NCBI GenBank assembly: GCA_011319805.1
Contig: SJRY01000161.1
Location: 61,137-125,136, forward strand
From: Macrocybe gigantea
Taxonomy: Eukaryota; Basidiomycota; Agaricomycetes; Agaricales; Callistosporiaceae
Direction: 5' to 3'
DNA: 64,000 bases
Position 1 is the first letter of the stretch. Each line of letters begins with the position of its first letter. The notes beneath the pieces were generated by a model that saw only the letters and a program-made list of their open reading frames with translations, did no database searches and was not told where the DNA came from. This document shows, one piece after another, positions 59,599-64,000 of the stretch. Made by a program: the position numbers and the translations under genes.

Positions 59599-62500
59599 TC
59601 AGATTTGCACTGTCACGCCGCATGCCAACAACCCGAGCGAGATGGCGCGAGCCACGTCTCCATCTCCAAGACTATCGGGGGTGAAACTATCGCTCGGTCC
59701 TTGGGCGACAAACCATTCAAGCCCTCTCTGCGAGGCAGTCGCAAAATCAGACAAGTTGGGCGAGGGCGGTTGACCACGACACTCGCCTTCACCGGCTTCG
59801 TCGCAAGAGTCTTCGAGAGACGTCAGAGACGAGAGATCGCCGTCGAAACCATTGCCACCGACGTGCAGGCCTGCATCGTTGGTCTGCCGCACCAGCGCAT
59901 AGAAAAGAACCGCTTTTTTGCCCACATATTGCCGTCCTTCGCATCCATGTTCCTTGGCAGGGGTCGGACGCAAGTCCCTGATAATGGGCTTTTCGCCGAG
60001 TCTCCATGAAGGTTGTACAACCCCTATAAACACGCGTTTGCGAGGCCTTTTCCGCTGGGTTGCAATGGGTAGAGGGGCAGAAGTGGCTGGCGGAGTTGTG
60101 AGATCGATGTGAACCATATTTTCGTTCTCCCCATCTCTAAAGTAGGCGCTGGGCTTCTTGCTCTTTGAGCCATACGTCGTATCCAGGTGCGACACAGAGC
60201 CGATGCTCGCCACAGATGCGCGAGGAGGCAGATTCGTCTTGCCTCCCAACCTAGGACGCTCCCGCCGTGCCCCTGGTTCCGCAAGCGCCTTACGAGGCTT
60301 CAGAGGCACATAGACGTCACCTCGTTTTCGGCAACAGACATCGCAGGTGCAGATATTGGCACAGACTGGACACACAAACGGTTTCTCGGGGTCGGACATC
60401 ACTCTTCCATCGTACCTTCCAGACAGGGAAAACAGATTCAGCCACAGGCATGGCAAGGTAGCCAAGGGAAGACAGTGCCAGTCGAGGAAGAAAATCCATA
60501 GGGACGTACCGAAGCGATAGGCATCGTAGACAAAATTTTTTACTGCAACCGCACTCCATCTTTGCTATGGTGTTCGTGTTACGACACTGGTGGCAAAAAG
60601 ATGACACCGGGCCCTGATGCCAACTGTGTTTTGGGAAACGCCGCGTCGTCACGATCTTTGCCTGCTTGATGTGGGGTCCTGTGCCTACTGTAGGCCTTGT
60701 TTTGGAAGGAAGTCCTGTGTTCGACTTTGATCGACGGGTGTTCTCTTCATTCACATATTGGTCTGTATCCTCGTCACCCGAATCAAGTCCAATTTCATCG
60801 ATGGAAACCATATCTGCAAAGTGACGCTGAGACTTTGGCCGACGTGCACGCAGCACCGAGAATTGCGAGGTAGGTGACGCACCTGTTGACGGAAAAACGG
60901 GTCGCAAAGGGGGAGGACGAGACGACTGGGAAGAGAGTGGCGAGGGCGGCCTGGTAGGAGAAGATCGTCGGCTCGGGCTCTGTGCCGGAGAGTGGGATCG
61001 CGACCGAGGTGAAGGCGAATGGGATGGAGGTTTCGGACGATCAAGCGCAAATTGGTCCATTATTTCGGATCGCTCATTGCCCAATAGCAAGGACGGGTCT
61101 ATCGTCCCGTTTCCAAAGTCATTTTGGGCATCCCCATCAGCCAACCAGGACGGCATCATAAAGTTATCATACTCGCTTGGATGATGAAGGTTGTGGAAGG
61201 TTGAGCCCTGACCAAGTTCAAACAACTCGTTACCTGCAGAAAGAGAATCCGATTGGAACAAATCGGATGTCCCTTTCAATGGATTGGGCGGATCAAGCGT
61301 AACAGGAAGAAAAGCGTCCGTCGGTGAGGGGTGCTGAGGGAGGAAAGAGCTCAGACCAGGATGCCGACTAGACGTGGTATCGCTGATCGACGCATAATGG
61401 CTTTCCTGAGCACTAAAGGACACTAGACGGGAAGGAGTGGATGGCGGTTCAATGTCGTACGAGTTGTTGAGAACAGAATGATTTTCGACAATGCTGTGAA
61501 CGAAACTAGCTTCGACCGGTGAGCAGGCGGCCAGATCATTCGCCTTTTGTTTCCCTTTGGCCTTGGCAGAAAGTTGGACTTTGCGTTGGCTGGGGCTGGG
61601 ATGGCCGTCCTGGGCCGAAGGTCGAAGTGGATCCGATGTGGACAGTGATTTTGGCGGCAACGACTTTGACGTTTCGTGTATCTGAATGGACTCAACGGAT
61701 TCGGTAGCCCTCGGAGGGGACTCACGAGGCCGTCCCGTGATCCTTGGCTCCCGGCGCGTCCGTCTCTCCCTATGCTCTGATTGAAGCAGCGGTTCGTCGT
61801 CGCTTTCACGTCCTTCAGGGGTGACCCAGGAACCCCAATTGCCACCTGTAGATATCTCCGACTTCGCAACTTCATCCAAAGGTCGTGGCATCGGAGGCCA
61901 AACGAACCGGACCTTCGAGCTGTCTGAACTCTTTCTGAACTCAGAAAACGCTTCTGTAGCAGGTTTTACGGTTCCCCAATCGTTAGTATCAGAAATGTCA
62001 TCGGAAGTCCGGTGCCGGCGCCGGATAAATCGCGTGTTGTACAAGACAGCAAAGGGGGACACGATGGGTTCGCTTCCGAGATACAGCCGCAGGTAATCTT
62101 TTGCTGAATCATAAAGAGCCGAGGGGTAGGACTGAGCAATGAAGCGGTCATGGGTTTGTCAAGAGTCACAGAATTTGTCGTGCCAGCAATCAAGCGTGCT
62201 CTTTTGGCAGGCTGCCGACTTATGTAGTCCAGATCGTCATAGCGAGAAGCCTTACGCTTTGTAATGCCTTTTTTGATGGAGACAGGCTGAGGAGTAGCCT
62301 TTGAGGTTCCAGGATGCGGAGAAGGGGACATAAACTCATGATGATTGTGATCAATGGCAGCTTGAAGGACATCTGCAAGGCTGTGGCGATCTGCGTGTCC
62401 TGTGACATCTGTTTTCCTTCTCTTCTTGGTCCAAAAGTTGAATGAACGATATACCGATGGGTTGATGCCGCGAGGTAGTGGAGGGATGGAGACATAGAGA

Positions 62501-63301
62501 AAATGCGGCGGAGTACAGGCGTCTGTGTTTGGACGGAAAGGTCAGGGGCAGGGGGGCTTGTTGGTGGTGGCGTGAACAAAGAATCCCCGAGGAGAGGCGA
62601 ATGCGGGAATTCTGGCGAGTGCCCTCGCCCTGGTTGAACAGTCTGGAAGCGCAAGTTTCAATACCGCAGCACGTCCCAATCAGAATACGAATTTACTTCA
62701 TCGTCAAACATGTCGAGGTTTTTTTGCGGGGTGATTGGGTCAAAATTGAAGAACCCTAACAAATGGTTAACAGCCATGGAAATGGAGAGGAAGGTCGATC
62801 AAAAACTGACCTCGTGTACCATAATTGTCTCTTTGGCGGGAGAGAAATTATTCTAGAAGGAATCAGTAAAGAAAAAAAGGATACGGGGGCACAAATAAGA
62901 ATTACAAGAATCTCGTCCACAGCAGACTCTTCTTCATCATCACCATCGGCATCCGCGTCCGTCAAGGAGGTGTTCTGTTCCGAGCGTCCCTTTTCGTCCC
63001 AATGCGTGGAAACGATTGCCTAAGTACAATAAAAGTCACTAAGACGGAATCCATGCGAAAACCGAACGCGATGATCACATCACTCGAGTTATCAATCTGC
63101 GCGCAAAAAGAGACAACGATCAGAAACCCCGAACGCGGGGCAATCGAACTGAAAATCAAGACTTACATTCGCAACCAACATTCCCAAGGTATCTGTTGTC
63201 TTGTCTCCACTGTAGAACCGTCCTTCATCTACATCCCTATTATTCCCAGAAGGACGCGTCTGAATTAGCGCCCGGCTGCGCGGTCGTTCTCGTGGAGCCA
63301 T
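59599..63301 (-). CDS. CDCA7-type zf-4CXXC_R1 zinc-finger protein
   Basis: Nuclear protein with the R1 zinc finger that defines CDCA7. In animals and plants CDCA7 partners the HELLS/LSH remodeller to maintain DNA methylation and heterochromatin. ATG 63301 opens MAPRERPRSRALIQTRPSGN (exon 63167-63301). Small exons follow by GT-AG joins: IDNSSDVIAFGFRMDSVL, AIVSTHWDEKGRSEQN, acidic DADADGDDEEESAVDEIL, NNFSPAKETIMVHE, GFFNFDPITPQKNLDMFDDE, then a Pro-rich stretch and a long disordered Ser/Pro/Arg-rich region. The zinc finger is FCHQCRNTNTIAKMECGC, KFCLRCLSLRY, then after an intron (donor near 60512) PFVCPVCANICTCDVCCRKRG. A basic tail ends CGVTVQI at 59599. Near 62500-62530 a one-base change is needed to reach PPHFLYVSIPPLPRG. 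N-terminal exon assignment is my own reconstruction. Confidence 0.82.
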
Positions 63302-64000
63302 CGACCGATGGAATGGATCCTGCGCTGCCTATACGCGACTCCTCGCGACCTGAGTAGACTGCAGAGGAATCTTTTACCTGCGCAAGCCCGTTGACGACGT
63401 TCTGGCTCCCGTCCCAATTCGTCAACGTGTAGCTTGTCATTCCTGGTGGACTTGAGCAATCCTCCTGGCAGGCCGAAGAGAAACAGAGCACTCGAAGACG
63501 TCGACGAAGGAACAAAATGAATGCAGGAAATATACAAGATGACTATTGAATACCGAATAATGAGTATTGGGAAGACTGCAATTTCGAACGTGTTTCTGTG
63601 GAAGCGTGAAAGTCAGGTGACCATCTGATCATGTGCCATACCAGTGACAGTCATTCACTGAAAGGGCCAATCTTTCTTGAAATTGACTAGCTACGAATAC
63701 AAATCTCGAATTTGTACGCGCACACACATATACAGTACATGCGACTCGTAAGAGAATGTTATAATGCAGGCGGATGTCCAAATGTTCAGGCTGCTACCCG
63801 CTATCTGCCACAGAGCTGAGTCTTTAAATTTAGCGTCACTAATATCTACGCATTTCACCTACCAAACCGTTCTATCAGAAATAACATTAGACAACGTGCA
63901 AACGAATTATCATACCGCGTTTCCGTCAAGCGCCCAGCGTTTACTTCCGTTTTGATTCACGATTCTTAGAATTTTTTGAGAATACGACTCCGAGCGGTAT
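63302..64000. other. Upstream region of the CDCA7-like gene, no recognised gene
   Basis: About 700 bp. A minus frame at 63240-63515 overlaps the CDCA7-like first exon and is probably not coding. The rest, up to the end of the window, shows nothing recognisable. Confidence 0.4.

Noticed and set aside
63240..63537. Two overlapping minus frames suggesting a small secreted protein
   Set aside because: The overlapping frame starting at ATG 63301 splices in frame into the CDCA7-like gene, which explains the region better.

Overview
The window is nuclear DNA of a filamentous basidiomycete, most likely a mushroom-forming Agaricomycete. Genes are split by many short GT-AG introns (about 45-75 nt). 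They include a division-1 chitin synthase, a GMC (aryl-alcohol-oxidase-like) oxidoreductase and fungal TauD-like and CmcJ-like oxygenases. There are also lineage-expanded AIG1-like P-loop GTPases and a TPR-CHAT gene. No bacterial operons, CRISPR arrays, rRNA genes or confident tRNA genes were seen. No searches were run; all family names come from motifs read in translation.

Layout. 1-11.3 kb: the 3' end of an unknown gene, then three minus-strand GTPase paralogues (A, B, C) separated by long stretches with no recognisable gene. 13.1-14.8 kb: a TauD-type 2-oxoglutarate dioxygenase (+). 15.4-17.3 kb: nucleosome assembly protein NAP1 (-) ending in a CaaX-like box. 18.6-19.0 kb: a small secreted cysteine-containing protein (-) assembled from three tiny exons. 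20.2-27.7 kb: a conserved block of PUF6-like pumilio protein (-), IES6-like INO80 subunit (+) and chitin synthase (-). 29.0-34.6 kb: GTPase D (+), an orphan ORF (-), and GTPase E (+), which appears to fuse a P-loop-less pseudo-GTPase domain to a normal one. 35.0-39.2 kb: Dna2 helicase-nuclease (-). 40.2-43.2 kb: a tandem duplication carrying two CmcJ/AsaB-like oxygenase genes (+). 43.4-49.1 kb: a TPR-CHAT gene (-), broken by a 1,628-bp hAT-like transposon with a perfect 8-bp target duplication and by two in-frame stops. 50.7-53.9 kb: TFIIIC 90-kDa-like subunit (+). 54-56.5 kb: debris, including an ankyrin fragment joined to an antisense copy of a piece of Dna2. 57.0-59.3 kb: GMC oxidoreductase (+). 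59.6-63.3 kb: a CDCA7-type zf-4CXXC_R1 protein (-).

Housekeeping chromatin and RNA genes (NAP1, IES6, PUF6, Dna2, TFIIIC, CDCA7-like) are interspersed with fast-evolving families (GTPases, TPR-CHAT, secreted peptide, oxygenases). The GTPases share intron positions and a GTPase-plus-coiled-coil core but end in unrelated tails. Together with the TPR-CHAT gene they resemble an immune-like or self/non-self repertoire, which is inference only.

Caution. Several highly conserved genes (chitin synthase, Dna2, PUF6, TauD, the CDCA7-like gene) each need a one-base indel to stay in frame. Some apparent frameshifts are therefore probably sequence errors, and single-base lesions elsewhere should not be read as pseudogenes without checking. 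The hAT insertion and the stop codons in the TPR array are not explained that way.
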